64,000 bases of DNA from Myceligenerans pegani (GCF_014892515.1 NZ_JADBGR010000107.1:62001-126000); one strand, 5' to 3'; shown: positions 1 to 8,456, counted from the first letter of the stretch. Program-made: numbers and translations. The notes: a model not told the origin generated them from the sequence alone.

Positions 1-1314
1 GGTCACGTACCGGTTCCGGAAGACGCCCATCGCGAAGATCTCGGCGTTCGGGTACGCCTGGCGGACCCGCTCCAGCATGACGACGTAGTTCCGCTGGAAC
101 TCGGGGGTGGAGACGCCGTGCCCGACGTCGTTGGTGCCGAGGTTGATGACGACGGCGGTCGCCTGGTAGGTGGAGAAGTTCCAGTCGTCGCGGTCCACCC
201 AGGCCGACGAGCGGCGGAACCAGTCCATCATCCCGTAGCAGCCGTCCGAGGTGCTGACCAGGCACGCACCGCCCTGGGCCACCTGCGTGTGCCCGGCGCC
301 GAGCGCCTCGCCCACCAGGTACGGGTAGGCCGTGAAGGGCCGGTTCCCGTTGGGCTGTCCGACGGTGATCGAGTCGCCGATGAACTCGATGAAGTCCGCC
401 GGGCGCGCGAGCGACGTCGTCGAGCCGCCCGAGGCCAGGTCGAACCCGCCGAACGCCGGGTCACCGGTGTACGACCCGGCCCGCTCGCGGAATCCGATGC
501 GGACCGTGTGGGTGCCGCCGCCGAGGCCTGAGGCGATGGTGACGTCCCCCGACACGCCTCGCCGCCACTGCTCGGCCGCGCCGTCGACCGAGTAGTACAT
601 GTCGATGGTGCCCCGCAGGTGGACGCCGATCGAGGAGCCGGTGAAGGCGGCCTCGACGTAGCCGCCGGCCCAGCCCATCGTGCGCCAGGAGCCGTCGGTG
701 GCCCAGCGGCCGTAGTACTGGAGGTTCGGGTCGGAGACCGAGCCGTCGCCGGACGCACCGCCGTCGTCCCCGACGGGGATCAGCCGCCAGCGCTGCGCGG
801 CCGAGCCGTTGCGGTCGTACTGCGAGACGCGGTCCCCGGCGGTGGTGGACCACTCCCAGTTGTCGAGGGCCTTGCCGGAGTTGCGGTTGACGATCTCGTA
901 GGAGCCGTCGGACTGCTCGTTCAGCTGCCACTGCTGATTGGTGCCGCCGTTGGCCGGCCACTGGAGGACGTCGGCGCCGTTCTCGGTGCTCCTCGCGGAG
1001 ACGTCGAGGACCTGACCGCTGTGCCGGGCCTCGATGCGGTGGTACCCGCCGCCGGCGTCGACGAAGCGGAACTGCTGGTTGGTGGCGTCGGTGCGGGTCC
1101 ACAGCAACGCCGCGGCCCCGTTGGCCGTCGACCGGCCCTCGATGTCGACCGCGAGCCCGGAGTGCTCGTTGACGATCGCGTACCAGGTGCCGGGGGTGAC
1201 GGCCGCGGTGGCCGGAGGGGCGAAGCCGGGCAGACCCGCCGCGACGAGGATCGCGCCGATCGAGGCGGCGATCCAACGCAGGGGGTTCTTCCGTCGGGAG
1301 GAGGGAGGGCGCAA
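1..1314 (-). CDS. RICIN-domain SGNH carbohydrate esterase (3' end cut by window)
   Basis: Secreted esterase, probably removing acetyl groups from plant polysaccharide. The 438 visible codons give a basic N-terminus and a hydrophobic signal peptide ending near PATAA, then a ricin-type beta-trefoil with repeated QQF/QQW/QRW motifs (about residues 40-170). A jelly-roll segment resembling the N-domain of CE2 esterases follows, then an SGNH hydrolase domain with the Ser motif GDSITVG and the Asn motif GTNDVG. The catalytic Asp/His end lies beyond base 1. No ATG or GTG lies between the upstream in-frame stop and the signal peptide, so I choose TTG at 1314, with GGAG six bases before it. It fits with the two GH43 genes at 55.5-58.4 kb as plant cell-wall degradation. 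The exact substrate is inferred. Confidence 0.85.
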   Translation of the reverse strand, partial: MRPPSSRRKNPLRWIAASIGAILVAAGLPGFAPPATAAVTPGTWYAIVNEHSGLAVDIEGRSTANGAAALLWTRTDATNQQFRFVDAGGGYHRIEARHSGQVLDVSARSTENGADVLQWPANGGTNQQWQLNEQSDGSYEIVNRNSGKALDNWEWSTTAGDRVSQYDRNGSAAQRWRLIPVGDDGGASGDGSVSDPNLQYYGRWATDGSWRTMGWAGGYVEAAFTGSSIGVHLRGTIDMYYSVDGAAEQWRRGVSGDVTIASGLGGGTHTVRIGFRERAGSYTGDPAFGGFDLASGGSTTSLARPADFIEFIGDSITVGQPNGNRPFTAYPYLVGEALGAGHTQVAQGGACLVSTSDGCYGMMDWFRRSSAWVDRDDWNFSTYQATAVVINLGTNDVGHGVSTPEFQRNYVVMLERVRQAYPNAEIFAMGVFRNRYVT

Positions 1315-1342
1315 CGGTCGCTCCGATCTCGTCGATACGTCA

Positions 1343-1396
1343 TTGTGAATCGATACAACGAACGGCTCAGGCTAGCTCGTACATCGTTGAAGTCAA
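1343..1396 (-). promoter_or_regulatory. Promoter and possible LacI-type operator of the esterase
   Basis: Read on the minus strand: a -35 box TTGACT (1396-1391), 16 bases, then a -10 box TAGCCT (1374-1369). Just downstream lies TTGTGAATCGATACAA (1343-1358), an imperfect inverted repeat with TTGT/ACAA ends of the kind bound by sugar-responsive LacI-family repressors. The transcript would start near 1362 and the TTG start is at 1314. The promoter is visible; the repressor type is inferred. Confidence 0.45.
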
Positions 1397-1495
1397 GGCT
1401 CCGCGAGACCACCTAATCGTTTCAACCAGCCGAAACCCGCCCACCGCCGGACCCACGGCGGTCTCGTTGTCGGTGTCCCGGCCTACGGTGCGGCC

Positions 1496-1876
1496 ATGAC
1501 CGCACACGAATACCGCCGCACGGTCGAGGCCCTGTGGTCCGCCGCCGAGGCCCGTGACTGGACCACCTATGCCGGGTTCTTCGACGACGACGTCGTCGTC
1601 GACATGCCGCCGACCCGCGAACGCGTCGTCGGCCGCGACGCCTGGGTCCGGTTCAACTCGGAGTACCCGGACGAGTGGCACGCCGAGGTCCGGCGCGTCG
1701 TCGCGGACGACGACGGCGCGGTCTCCTGGGTCGAGGTCCACGTGGGCGAGGGGTCCGAGACCGGCATCTCGTTCTTCACGTTCGACGACGCCGGCAAGGT
1801 CGCGGCGATCCGCGACTTCTGGCCGGTCGCGTACGACCCGCCCGCGGGACGCGAGCACCTGGTCGAACGCTACTGA
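1496..1876 (+). CDS. SnoaL-like / NTF2-fold protein
   Basis: A 126-residue single-domain protein of the nuclear-transport-factor-2/SnoaL fold: helix YRRTVEALWSAAEARDW, then FFDDDVVVDMPP, and C-terminal strands VSWVEVHV and FFTFDDAGKVAAIRDFW. Proteins of this size are small polyketide cyclase/isomerase-like enzymes or ligand-binding proteins, and the substrate cannot be told. A TACGGT -10 box at 1484-1489 lies six bases before the ATG with no Shine-Dalgarno, so the mRNA is probably leaderless. It stands alone, divergent from the esterase. A small hairpin (CCGCC/GGCGG, about 1453-1470) lies upstream. Confidence 0.75.
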   Translation: MTAHEYRRTVEALWSAAEARDWTTYAGFFDDDVVVDMPPTRERVVGRDAWVRFNSEYPDEWHAEVRRVVADDDGAVSWVEVHVGEGSETGISFFTFDDAGKVAAIRDFWPVAYDPPAGREHLVERY

Positions 1877-1930
1877 CGGCGCGGCGGCACGTGGGCCCCT
1901 CCAGGGGTCGCGCTCTGCCACGATGGCCCG

Positions 1931-2491
1931 ATGAGCCGACGTGACCTGCGGATCAGCCTGGACGACGCCACCTGGCGCGGACTGCACGCCCTCGCGGAGA
2001 TCTACCACGCGACGCCGGAGCGCATGGTGCGCAGCTGGGCGGAGAGCGAGGTGGCCACGCGGCTCGGCCAGCTGCTCGCCGGCATGCCCGCCGAGCTCGT
2101 CGTCCCTTCGGTGGGCACGTTCGTCGAGGTCCCGGCGCCCGCCGAGCACCGGTGCTGGACGATCGGCGGCTATCGACCGCCGGGCACCGAGGAGTCGCTG
2201 ACCACGAGTGTGATGGTGGCCTCGGGTGAGCTACCGCCGGATCTCTCCTTCGTGGCCCGGACGATGCGACGGTGGTCCGAGCACGGCGCGCTCGCGCGCG
2301 GTACCGCCGTGGCGCGGCTGGGGCCGGCCGACGGCGCGGCCCTGGGCGACCCCGAGCTGACCTTCCGCTCCGGGCGGCGCTGGACGGTCCGCCTCGTCCG
2401 GCCCGACGCGTCCGGCCGGACCGGGCGTGGCGTGCTGGTCGAGTTCGACGGCGCGAAGGTGACCGGCGTCGAGGACCTCACCAGCCGATGA
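1931..2491 (+). CDS. Hypothetical protein with ribbon-helix-helix-like N-terminus
   Basis: 186 residues. The first 45 (LRISLDDATWRGLHALAEIYHATPE followed by a helix) look like a CopG/Arc-type ribbon-helix-helix DNA-binding segment. The remaining 140 residues are mostly beta strands and I do not recognise them. No partner toxin is adjacent. CACGAT at 1919-1924 lies six bases before the ATG, suggesting a leaderless transcript. A short CCCCT/AGGGG hairpin sits at 1895-1906 between this gene and the previous one. It could be a regulator with a ligand domain; function unknown. Confidence 0.6.
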   Translation: MSRRDLRISLDDATWRGLHALAEIYHATPERMVRSWAESEVATRLGQLLAGMPAELVVPSVGTFVEVPAPAEHRCWTIGGYRPPGTEESLTTSVMVASGELPPDLSFVARTMRRWSEHGALARGTAVARLGPADGAALGDPELTFRSGRRWTVRLVRPDASGRTGRGVLVEFDGAKVTGVEDLTSR

Positions 2492-2557
2492 GACCCGCCG
2501 TTCGACGTCGTACCTGATCGCGACGAGCGAATGAGCGCGACGGCCCGGGCAGGCCGA

Positions 2558-2590
2558 GGGACAGCCCTACCCCCTCCGGGGGCGCGCACG
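2558..2590 (+). promoter_or_regulatory. Repeat box A: GGG-N4-CCCTAC, probable response-regulator site
   Basis: GGGACAGCCCTACC followed by a C-rich then GGGGGCGCGCAC stretch, ending 37 bases before the MFS gene. The first 14 bases recur exactly at 5304-5317, about 40 bases before the histidine kinase start, with a similar tail. A third GGG-N4-CCCTAC lies upstream of the paralogous kinase at 34188-34200. The shared position suggests binding by the response regulators encoded here; that is inference. Confidence 0.5.
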
Positions 2591-2627
2591 GTGTCCCGGC
2601 CGCCCGGCCTCGCGAAAGCCTTGCGGC

Positions 2628-4109
2628 ATGGCAACCAAGAATCTCGACCGGGTCACGCCACACGCGGACGCGATGCCCGCGGCCGAATCGCACACCCGAT
2701 GGAACGCCCGCCTCGTCGGCCTCGTGGCCGTCCTGGCTCTCGTGAACTTCGTGGTCGATTCAGCCGTGACCGCACCGCTGCTCGTGCTTCCCGAGATGCT
2801 CGACCACTTCGGTACCAGCCAGGCGGCGTGGCTCAATGCCACGGCGATGCTGGCGGGGGTGATGTGGGCGCCACTCCTCGGCAGGAGCGCCGACATCCAC
2901 GGCAGGCGCAGAGTACTCGTGCTGACGCTGCTCATCAGCGCCGCGGGCGCCCTCGTCTGCGCGATGGCACCCAACATCTGGGTGTTCGTGGCGGGGCGCA
3001 TGCTGCAGGGGGCCGCCCTGGCCGCCATGTTCCTCTCCGTCGCCATCGTCCGAGGGGTCACCGCACCGCGCCTCGCGATGCTCGTCGTGGGCATCGTGAC
3101 CTCCGGTTCCGCCGCGCTGAACATCGCTTCCCGGTTCCTCGTCGAGCAGCTGGCCGTGGAGTTCGGCTTCCAGGTCCTGTTCGTCATCGCCGGGATCGTC
3201 GCGATCGCGATGGCGGTCTGCGTACGCTGTCTGGTCCCCGAGTCCCCGGTCAGGACGCCGGGCTCGATCGACGTGGGCGGCGCCCTGCTCCTCGGCGGAG
3301 GCCTCGCCGGCGTGCTCGGCTACATCAGTCTGGCGGCGGATCTCGGCTGGTTCACCGCCGGCCCGCTCGCCCTCCTCGCCGCCGGTGCCGCAGCGCTGAT
3401 CAGGTGGTTCCGGGTGTCGAGCCGGAAGCCCGACGCCCTCATCGACCTGCGGGACCTCGGGCGGCCGCTGATCCTCACCCTCCTGGTCGTCTTCCTCGCC
3501 GCGGGGTCGTACCAGAGCATGCTCCAGCTCCTCCCGCTCCTCGGCGACGTCTCCGCGCACCAGGAGCTCGGGTACGGCCTGGCCGACCAGGGCTCGGTGG
3601 CGCTGCTCCTCGCGGCGCCGGGAATCGGCGCCACGCTCGGCGGGCCGGCGGCCGGGTGGCTCGCCACGCGCCTCGGCACCGCCCGGACCCTCGCCGGGGC
3701 GGTCGTGCTCGGCTCGGCCGCGACCGCCGGCATGTTCCTCGGCGCGTCGCAGCTCCCCGCCGCGCTCTGCTGCGGGTTCCTGCTGGGCGTGACGGTCGGG
3801 GCGCTCGGCACGGCCGGCTTCAACATGGCGGGCAGCCTGGCGCCTCCGGAACGTCAGGGCATCGTGTCGAGCCTCGTGATGGTGATGGTCTCGATCGGGG
3901 CCGTCGTCCTGAATTTCGTGGGGGCAGCGGTGCTCACCTCGACTGCCACGCCCGCCACCGGGGAGCAGGTGAGCTCGGCCGTCGGCGTGCTCGCGTACAT
4001 CGGGATCGCCTCCAGCGCGTTCCTCATCGCCGCGGTCCTCGCCGTCGTGCTCGTGCGCACGACCGGCCGCGGGCGCCGGTACTCGGGCGGGGAGCGTGAG
4101 GGACGATGA
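2628..4109 (+). CDS. MFS drug exporter (DHA2-like)
   Basis: 493-residue membrane transporter with roughly 14 hydrophobic segments, as in the QacA/EmrB (DHA2) branch of proton-driven drug antiporters. The loop after the second helix carries the MFS motif-A form GRSADIHGRRRV, and a MLQGAALAAMF segment follows where DHA2 proteins have their LQG motif. Its stop overlaps the start of the FAD monooxygenase (ATGA at 4106), so the two are translationally coupled, with the two-component pair following by the same kind of overlap. An efflux pump plus an oxygenase under a dedicated sensor suggests response to and removal of a toxic compound. Substrate unknown. Confidence 0.88.
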   Translation: MATKNLDRVTPHADAMPAAESHTRWNARLVGLVAVLALVNFVVDSAVTAPLLVLPEMLDHFGTSQAAWLNATAMLAGVMWAPLLGRSADIHGRRRVLVLTLLISAAGALVCAMAPNIWVFVAGRMLQGAALAAMFLSVAIVRGVTAPRLAMLVVGIVTSGSAALNIASRFLVEQLAVEFGFQVLFVIAGIVAIAMAVCVRCLVPESPVRTPGSIDVGGALLLGGGLAGVLGYISLAADLGWFTAGPLALLAAGAAALIRWFRVSSRKPDALIDLRDLGRPLILTLLVVFLAAGSYQSMLQLLPLLGDVSAHQELGYGLADQGSVALLLAAPGIGATLGGPAAGWLATRLGTARTLAGAVVLGSAATAGMFLGASQLPAALCCGFLLGVTVGALGTAGFNMAGSLAPPERQGIVSSLVMVMVSIGAVVLNFVGAAVLTSTATPATGEQVSSAVGVLAYIGIASSAFLIAAVLAVVLVRTTGRGRRYSGGEREGR

Positions 4110-5377
4110 CGAGAAACGGATCGACGACCGTCCTGGTGTCCGGCGCGAGCGTCGCGGGTCTCACCCTCGCGTCCTGGCTGCGCCGGTACGGGTTCACGGT
4201 GACCGTGGTGGAGAAGTCCGCCGCGCCGCGGACCGGCGGGTACCCGATCGACGTCCGGGGCACCGCGGTGGAGGTGGCCCGCCGGACGGGAATCCTGCCG
4301 CGGCTCCACAAGGCACACATCGAGTCGCGCCGGATGACCTTCCTCGACGCCGGCGGTGCCGCGGTGGCGGTGCTGTCTCCGCAGGTGGTGGCCGGCGGGG
4401 TCGAGGAGCGCGACGTCGAGCTGCCCCGCGGCACGCTGACCGGCATCCTGTACGAGACCGTCCGGGACGAGGCGGAGTTCGTGTTCGACGACTCCGTCGA
4501 GGGCCTGGCCGAGCGCGACGGCGGCGTCGACGTCACGTTCCGCAGCGGCACCCGGCGCAGCTTCGACCTGGTGATCGGGGCGGACGGCCTGCACTCGCGG
4601 ACGCGCGAACTCGTCTTCGGCCCCGAGCAACGGTTTCACCGCTACCTGGGGTACTGCTTCGCGATCTTCACCATGCCCGACCGCTGGGGACTCTCCCGGG
4701 AGGTCGTGATGTGGAACGCGCCCGGCCGGGCGGCGGCCCTCTACGCCGTCGGGGACCGCGACGACCTGCACGGGTTCCTCACGGTCGCGCATCCGGAACC
4801 ACCCCTGCCCGTCCGCCGCGACCCGGTGGCGATGCGCGAACTCGTCACCGCGGCCTTCGCCGGCGACGGCTGGGAGATCCCGGCCGTGCTGGACGCCATG
4901 AGGGACGCGAGCGACGGATTCCTCGACACGGTGAGCCAGATCCGGATGCCGCGCTGGTCCGCCGGCCGGGTCGCGCTCGTGGGCGACGCCGCCTTCGCGC
5001 CGTCGTTCCTGACCGGACAGGGGACCAGCCTCGCCCTCGTCGGGGCCTACATGCTCGCCCGGTCGCTGGCCGTCCACGACGACCACGCCACCGCCTTCGC
5101 CGCGTACGAGCGCGACGTCCGCCGATTCGTCGAGCTGAACCAGGCTCTGGTCGGACAAGGCGATGCCGCGCTCTTCCCCGCCACGGCAGAGGCGCTGGAG
5201 CGGCGCAACCAGAGGCTCCGCGGCCTCGCCACCGCGCCGCCGAGGGCCGGGCGCCCGGCCCACACCGCACTGGCCCTCCCCGACGCGGCAATCCAGAACA
5301 CGGGGGACAGCCCTACCACCCGGCAGGGCGCACACCCTGACGCGGCGACCCGCCCACGAGGGAGCGTGGCACCATGA
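4106..5377 (+). CDS. FAD-dependent aromatic monooxygenase (TetX/Rox-like family)
   Basis: Class A flavoprotein hydroxylase, 423 residues. The N-terminal Rossmann motif is VSGASVAG, followed by the VVEKS end of the ADP-binding fold. The DG motif is VIGADGLHSRTR (about 150-162), and the ribityl-binding GD motif is VALVGDAAFAPSFLTGQGTSLAL (about 290-312). Relatives hydroxylate aromatic drugs or catabolites with NADPH and O2. The last 40 residues are low-complexity and coincide with the promoter-like repeat box of the next gene, so this tail may be under weak protein-level selection. It overlaps the exporter by 4 bases and the kinase by 4 bases. Confidence 0.85.
   Translation: MTRNGSTTVLVSGASVAGLTLASWLRRYGFTVTVVEKSAAPRTGGYPIDVRGTAVEVARRTGILPRLHKAHIESRRMTFLDAGGAAVAVLSPQVVAGGVEERDVELPRGTLTGILYETVRDEAEFVFDDSVEGLAERDGGVDVTFRSGTRRSFDLVIGADGLHSRTRELVFGPEQRFHRYLGYCFAIFTMPDRWGLSREVVMWNAPGRAAALYAVGDRDDLHGFLTVAHPEPPLPVRRDPVAMRELVTAAFAGDGWEIPAVLDAMRDASDGFLDTVSQIRMPRWSAGRVALVGDAAFAPSFLTGQGTSLALVGAYMLARSLAVHDDHATAFAAYERDVRRFVELNQALVGQGDAALFPATAEALERRNQRLRGLATAPPRAGRPAHTALALPDAAIQNTGDSPTTRQGAHPDAATRPRGSVAP
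5304..5334 (+). promoter_or_regulatory. Repeat box B inside the monooxygenase 3' end
   Basis: Second copy of GGGACAGCCCTACC, followed by ACCCGGCAGGGCGCACAC, located within the last codons of the monooxygenase and about 40 bases before the histidine kinase. It implies that the kinase/regulator pair also has its own promoter and is probably autoregulated. Confidence 0.5.
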
Positions 5378-6720
5378 CGACCATGACCCACGACCGGCCC
5401 GCGGGACTCGGGGCGGTGCCCGGTCGGCGGCTCCTCGGCGCCCCGCTCTCCCCCGGCACGTGGCGCTCGTACGCCTACCTGTGGCTCGTGCTGCTCCTGG
5501 CACCCCTCGCGCTCGGCTACGTGCTCCTCACCGTGCTGCTCTCGGCGGCGACGGCGGTGACCGTCGTCGGGCTGTACGGCGCCGGGTGGCTCGTGGGCGG
5601 CGGACGACTGTGGGGTGCCGTCTACCGTGGGCTGGCGAGCCGGCTTCTCGGCGTGGACGTCGCCGCGCCCCTCCCCCGGCGCCCGCGCCGGGGGCCGTGG
5701 CGGACGCTCGCCGACGCCGCGGGCTGGCGGTCGATGCTGTTCATGGTCGCGTCGATCCCGCTGGCGCTCGCCGGACTCGTCGTGAGCACGGCGTTCCTCG
5801 TGATGGGGCTCGGCAGCGTCACCTACTGGTCGTGGCACCGCCTCCTGCCGGCGGAGCTGGCCATGGACGACTCGTGGCACACCCCGGGAGGGCTCGCGGT
5901 CGTCGCGGCCGGCGGCCTCGCCCTGGTCCTCCTCTGGCCCTGGGTCGTGCGACTGGCCGTGGTCCCGCTGACCCTCCTGACCGGCGCGCTGCTCGGGCCG
6001 ACGCCGTCGAGCCTGCGCATCGCCGAGCTGGAGCGGTCGCGGGCGGGCACCGTGCAGGATGCCGACGCCCGCCTGCGCCGCATCGAGCGGGACCTGCACG
6101 ACGGCACCCAGGCACGCCTCGTCGCGGTCGGCATGCAGCTCGGCGAGGCACGCGAGTTGCTGGCCGCCGGGGACCCGGCCACGGTCGCGGATCTCCTCGA
6201 GATCGCGCACGCCTCCACCAAGGACGCGCTGACCGAGCTGCGCGAGCTCGCGCGCGGCATCCACCCGCCCGCCCTGGACAGCGGGCTGTCCGTCGCCCTG
6301 GAGACCCTCGCCTCGCGAGCGCCCCTACCCGTCGGGGTGCACGTCGGCCCCGACGTCGAGGCCCCCGGCCGCCTGGCTCCCGCGATCGAGTCGATCGTGT
6401 ACTTCTCGATCGCGGAGCTGGTCACCAACGCCGCCAAGCACGCCCGTGCGTCGCGCATCGACGTGCGGATCGAGGCGGCCGACGGCGACGCCGTGCGGAT
6501 CCGCGTCCGGGACGACGGCCACGGCGGCGCGACCGTGGTCCGGCCCGACGGATCCGGGCTGCGCTCCGGCCTGGCCGGCCTCGCCGAGCGGGTCCGGTCG
6601 GTCGACGGCGTGTTCGACCTGTCCAGTCCGGCCGGCGGGCCGACGGTCGTGACCATGAGCCTCCCCGCGATGCGCGCCGCGGCGGACGCGGCGGCCCGGC
6701 CGCAGGACGGCACGTCGTGA
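5374..6720 (+). CDS. Sensor histidine kinase with four-helix membrane sensor domain
   Basis: 448 residues of the LiaS/DesK-type (HisKA_3) kinases. The N-terminal 200 residues form a membrane sensor of four hydrophobic segments (about 35-70, 120-150 and 172-205) like the PF13796 putative sensor domain of actinobacteria. The phospho-acceptor is His242 in ERDLHDGTQARLVAV. The ATP-binding end has VTNAAKHA and a DDGHGG box. It overlaps the monooxygenase upstream and the response regulator downstream (GTGA). It is a close paralogue of the kinase at 32811-34127, sharing the ARLRRIERDLHDGTQARLVAV core (split here: ARLRRIERD, LHDGTQARLVAV). It probably senses membrane or drug stress. Confidence 0.92.
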   Translation: MTTMTHDRPAGLGAVPGRRLLGAPLSPGTWRSYAYLWLVLLLAPLALGYVLLTVLLSAATAVTVVGLYGAGWLVGGGRLWGAVYRGLASRLLGVDVAAPLPRRPRRGPWRTLADAAGWRSMLFMVASIPLALAGLVVSTAFLVMGLGSVTYWSWHRLLPAELAMDDSWHTPGGLAVVAAGGLALVLLWPWVVRLAVVPLTLLTGALLGPTPSSLRIAELERSRAGTVQDADARLRRIERDLHDGTQARLVAVGMQLGEARELLAAGDPATVADLLEIAHASTKDALTELRELARGIHPPALDSGLSVALETLASRAPLPVGVHVGPDVEAPGRLAPAIESIVYFSIAELVTNAAKHARASRIDVRIEAADGDAVRIRVRDDGHGGATVVRPDGSGLRSGLAGLAERVRSVDGVFDLSSPAGGPTVVTMSLPAMRAAADAAARPQDGTS

Positions 6721-7406
6721 CCGGGCCGGCCGCGACGCCGCCGAGTCCCCTGCGGGTCGTGCTCGCGGAGGACACCGCGATCCTGCGCGACGGCCTCGTC
6801 GCGCTGCTGACCCGCCGCGGGCACGAGGTGACCGCCGTCCCGGACGGCGAGCGCCTGGATCGCGAGGTCACCCGGCTCGCGGCGGACGGGACCCCGCCCG
6901 ACGTCGTCGTCGCCGACATCCGCATGCCGCCCGCCTTCACCGACGAGGGCCTGCGCGCGGCGGTGGTGCTCCGTGCCCGGTACCCGGGGCTGCCCGTCCT
7001 GCTCTTCTCCCAGTACGTGGAGACGCGGTACGTGGATGCGCTCCTCTCGGACGACGCGCGTGGCGTCGGCTACCTGCTCAAGGACCGCGTCCTCGACGTG
7101 GGGGAGTTCGCCGAGGCGCTCGGGCGCGTGGCCGGCGGCGAGACGGTGCTCGACCCGGAGGTGGTCTCCCAGCTGATGGGTCGCCGGGACCGGCACGACG
7201 GGCCGGCCGGACTGACCGCCCGTGAGCGCGAGGTGCTCGCCCTCATGGCGCAGGGCCGTTCCAACGGCGGCATCGCGCGGGAGCTGTACGTCTCCCCGAA
7301 GACCGTGGAGAAGAACGTCGCCACGATCTTCCAGAAGCTCCGCATCCCGCACGACGCCGCGGACCACCGCCGGGTGCTGGCCGTGCTGCGCTACCTGAGG
7401 GAATAG
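6717..7406 (+). CDS. NarL/FixJ-family response regulator
   Basis: 229 residues. Receiver domain with acidic pocket (LAEDTA), phospho-acceptor Asp in VVVADIRMPP and conserved Lys in YLLKDRV. The C-terminal LuxR helix-turn-helix is LTAREREVLALMAQGRSNGGIA ending in KTVEKNVATIFQKL. I choose GTG at 6717 because it overlaps the kinase stop (GTGA), exactly as in the paralogous pair at 32.8 kb. It probably binds the GGG-N4-CCCTAC boxes before the exporter and the kinase (inference). Confidence 0.92.
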   Translation: MTGPAATPPSPLRVVLAEDTAILRDGLVALLTRRGHEVTAVPDGERLDREVTRLAADGTPPDVVVADIRMPPAFTDEGLRAAVVLRARYPGLPVLLFSQYVETRYVDALLSDDARGVGYLLKDRVLDVGEFAEALGRVAGGETVLDPEVVSQLMGRRDRHDGPAGLTAREREVLALMAQGRSNGGIARELYVSPKTVEKNVATIFQKLRIPHDAADHRRVLAVLRYLRE

Positions 7407-7476
7407 GTCAGGTCGTCGCTCGCGCCCGCGGCGAGTCGCGCCCACCGCGCGATCGGCCGGCCGGGCTCAGCGCAGC

Positions 7477-8298
7477 TCAGCGCAGACGTGTCGCGATGAG
7501 GCCGCCGTCGACGTCGATCGTCGCGCCGAACACGAACTCGCCCTCGTCGGAGACGACATAGCGGACGGCGCGTGCGATGTCGATCGGGCGCACCGCGACG
7601 CCGGCGGGCGTGGCCTCGGACATCGCGGCGAGCTGCGCGTCGGCGTGCGCGTTCCCCGGCGTCGCCGTCCCGCCCGGCGCGACGCCGGCCACGCGGACGC
7701 CACGCGGCCCGTACTCGGCGGCCCACGCGCGGGTGAGCTGCTCGATCGCCGCCTTCGTCGCCGGGTAGAGCGCCATCAACGGCACGCCCACCCGCCCCAT
7801 CCACGACCCGATGTTCACGACGACGCCGCCGCCGCGCTCCACCATCGCGGGCGCGAGCTGCGCCATGAGCACGTGGGGCGCCCGGATGTTGGTCGCGAGC
7901 ACGGCGTCGAGGACGTCGTCGGCCACGCCCTCCGTCGGACCGGCCGGGTACACGGCGGCGTTGTTCACGAGGATGTCGACCCGGCCGCCGAGGGCCTCCG
8001 TGGCGCGCCGTGCGAAGTCCCGCAGCTCGTCGGGCGCGGCGGCGAGGTCGGCGGTCACGGCCGTCGCCCGCTCGCCGCGGGCAGTGACGATGTCCACCAC
8101 CCGGGCCGCACGCTCGGCGTCCCGGCCCGTGACGACGACGTGCGCCCCCGAGGCCGCCAGCACGCGCGCGATCGCCTCACCGATCCCGCTGGACGAGCCG
8201 GTGACGATCGCGGTGCACCCGGCGAGCCGGTCGTCGGACGGGAGGGCGGACAGGAGGTGTTCGTTCGATGTTCGCTGGTCCAGTGCGTTCGATGTCAT
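7477..8298 (-). CDS. SDR-family oxidoreductase
   Basis: Classical short-chain dehydrogenase, 273 residues. The cofactor motif TGSSSGIGEAIA is near residue 30, NNAA follows the fourth strand, and the active-site YPATK is preceded by the usual Ser region. The cofactor is probably NADP(H). ATG at 8298 (MTSNALDQ) is chosen over an upstream start since the SDR fold begins soon after; GACGGT lies six bases before it. The last codons overlap a 10-base tandem duplication (GCTCAGCGCA twice, 7467-7486). It is divergently arranged with the AraC gene, the likely regulator. Substrate unknown. Confidence 0.88.
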   Translation of the reverse strand: MTSNALDQRTSNEHLLSALPSDDRLAGCTAIVTGSSSGIGEAIARVLAASGAHVVVTGRDAERAARVVDIVTARGERATAVTADLAAAPDELRDFARRATEALGGRVDILVNNAAVYPAGPTEGVADDVLDAVLATNIRAPHVLMAQLAPAMVERGGGVVVNIGSWMGRVGVPLMALYPATKAAIEQLTRAWAAEYGPRGVRVAGVAPGGTATPGNAHADAQLAAMSEATPAGVAVRPIDIARAVRYVVSDEGEFVFGATIDVDGGLIATRLR

Positions 8299-8408
8299 GC
8301 TCCCACCGTCACACCGGCCGGGCGGGCGTGGTTGCCTGATCACGTCAGATCCTTGCCGGCTTCGGGCGCACCCCGGCGTGCGTGGCGCCCGTGGCGTTCA
8401 ATGGTGCG

Positions 8409-8456
8409 GTGACGGATGCAGGAACCGATGCAGTGACCGATGCAGTGACCGACGCG
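8409..8456 (+). repeat. 12-base tandem repeat (4 copies) at the start of the AraC gene
   Basis: Four units, GTGACGGATGCA, GGAACCGATGCA, GTGACCGATGCA and GTGACCGACGCG, encode (V/G)TDA repeats. Copies 1, 3 and 4 begin with GTG in frame, so repeat number would alter start-codon choice and spacing from the promoter. Confidence 0.75.

Noticed and set aside
461-1276. Minus-strand frame of 271 codons over the esterase
   Set aside because: Arg/Pro-rich and domain-free; the correct frame on the same strand encodes RICIN and SGNH domains.
2170-2634. Antisense frame over the ribbon-helix-helix-like gene
   Set aside because: No domain and composition of a shadow frame.
2531-4099. 522-codon plus-strand frame overlapping the MFS gene
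   Set aside because: Arg/Gly-rich with no membrane segments, whereas the frame starting at 2628 encodes a normal MFS transporter.
5163-7406. A 747-codon frame joining monooxygenase 3' end to the response regulator
   Set aside because: The upstream 500 codons are out of frame with the kinase and have no domain; the regulator starts at GTG 6717.
2628-7406. Part of an antibiotic biosynthetic cluster
   Set aside because: An exporter and oxygenase are present but there is no synthase, carrier protein or tailoring cluster nearby.
7467-7486. Tandem GCTCAGCGCA duplication at the SDR 3' end as a functional repeat
   Set aside because: Only two copies, with the stop codon inside; probably chance or a minor duplication.
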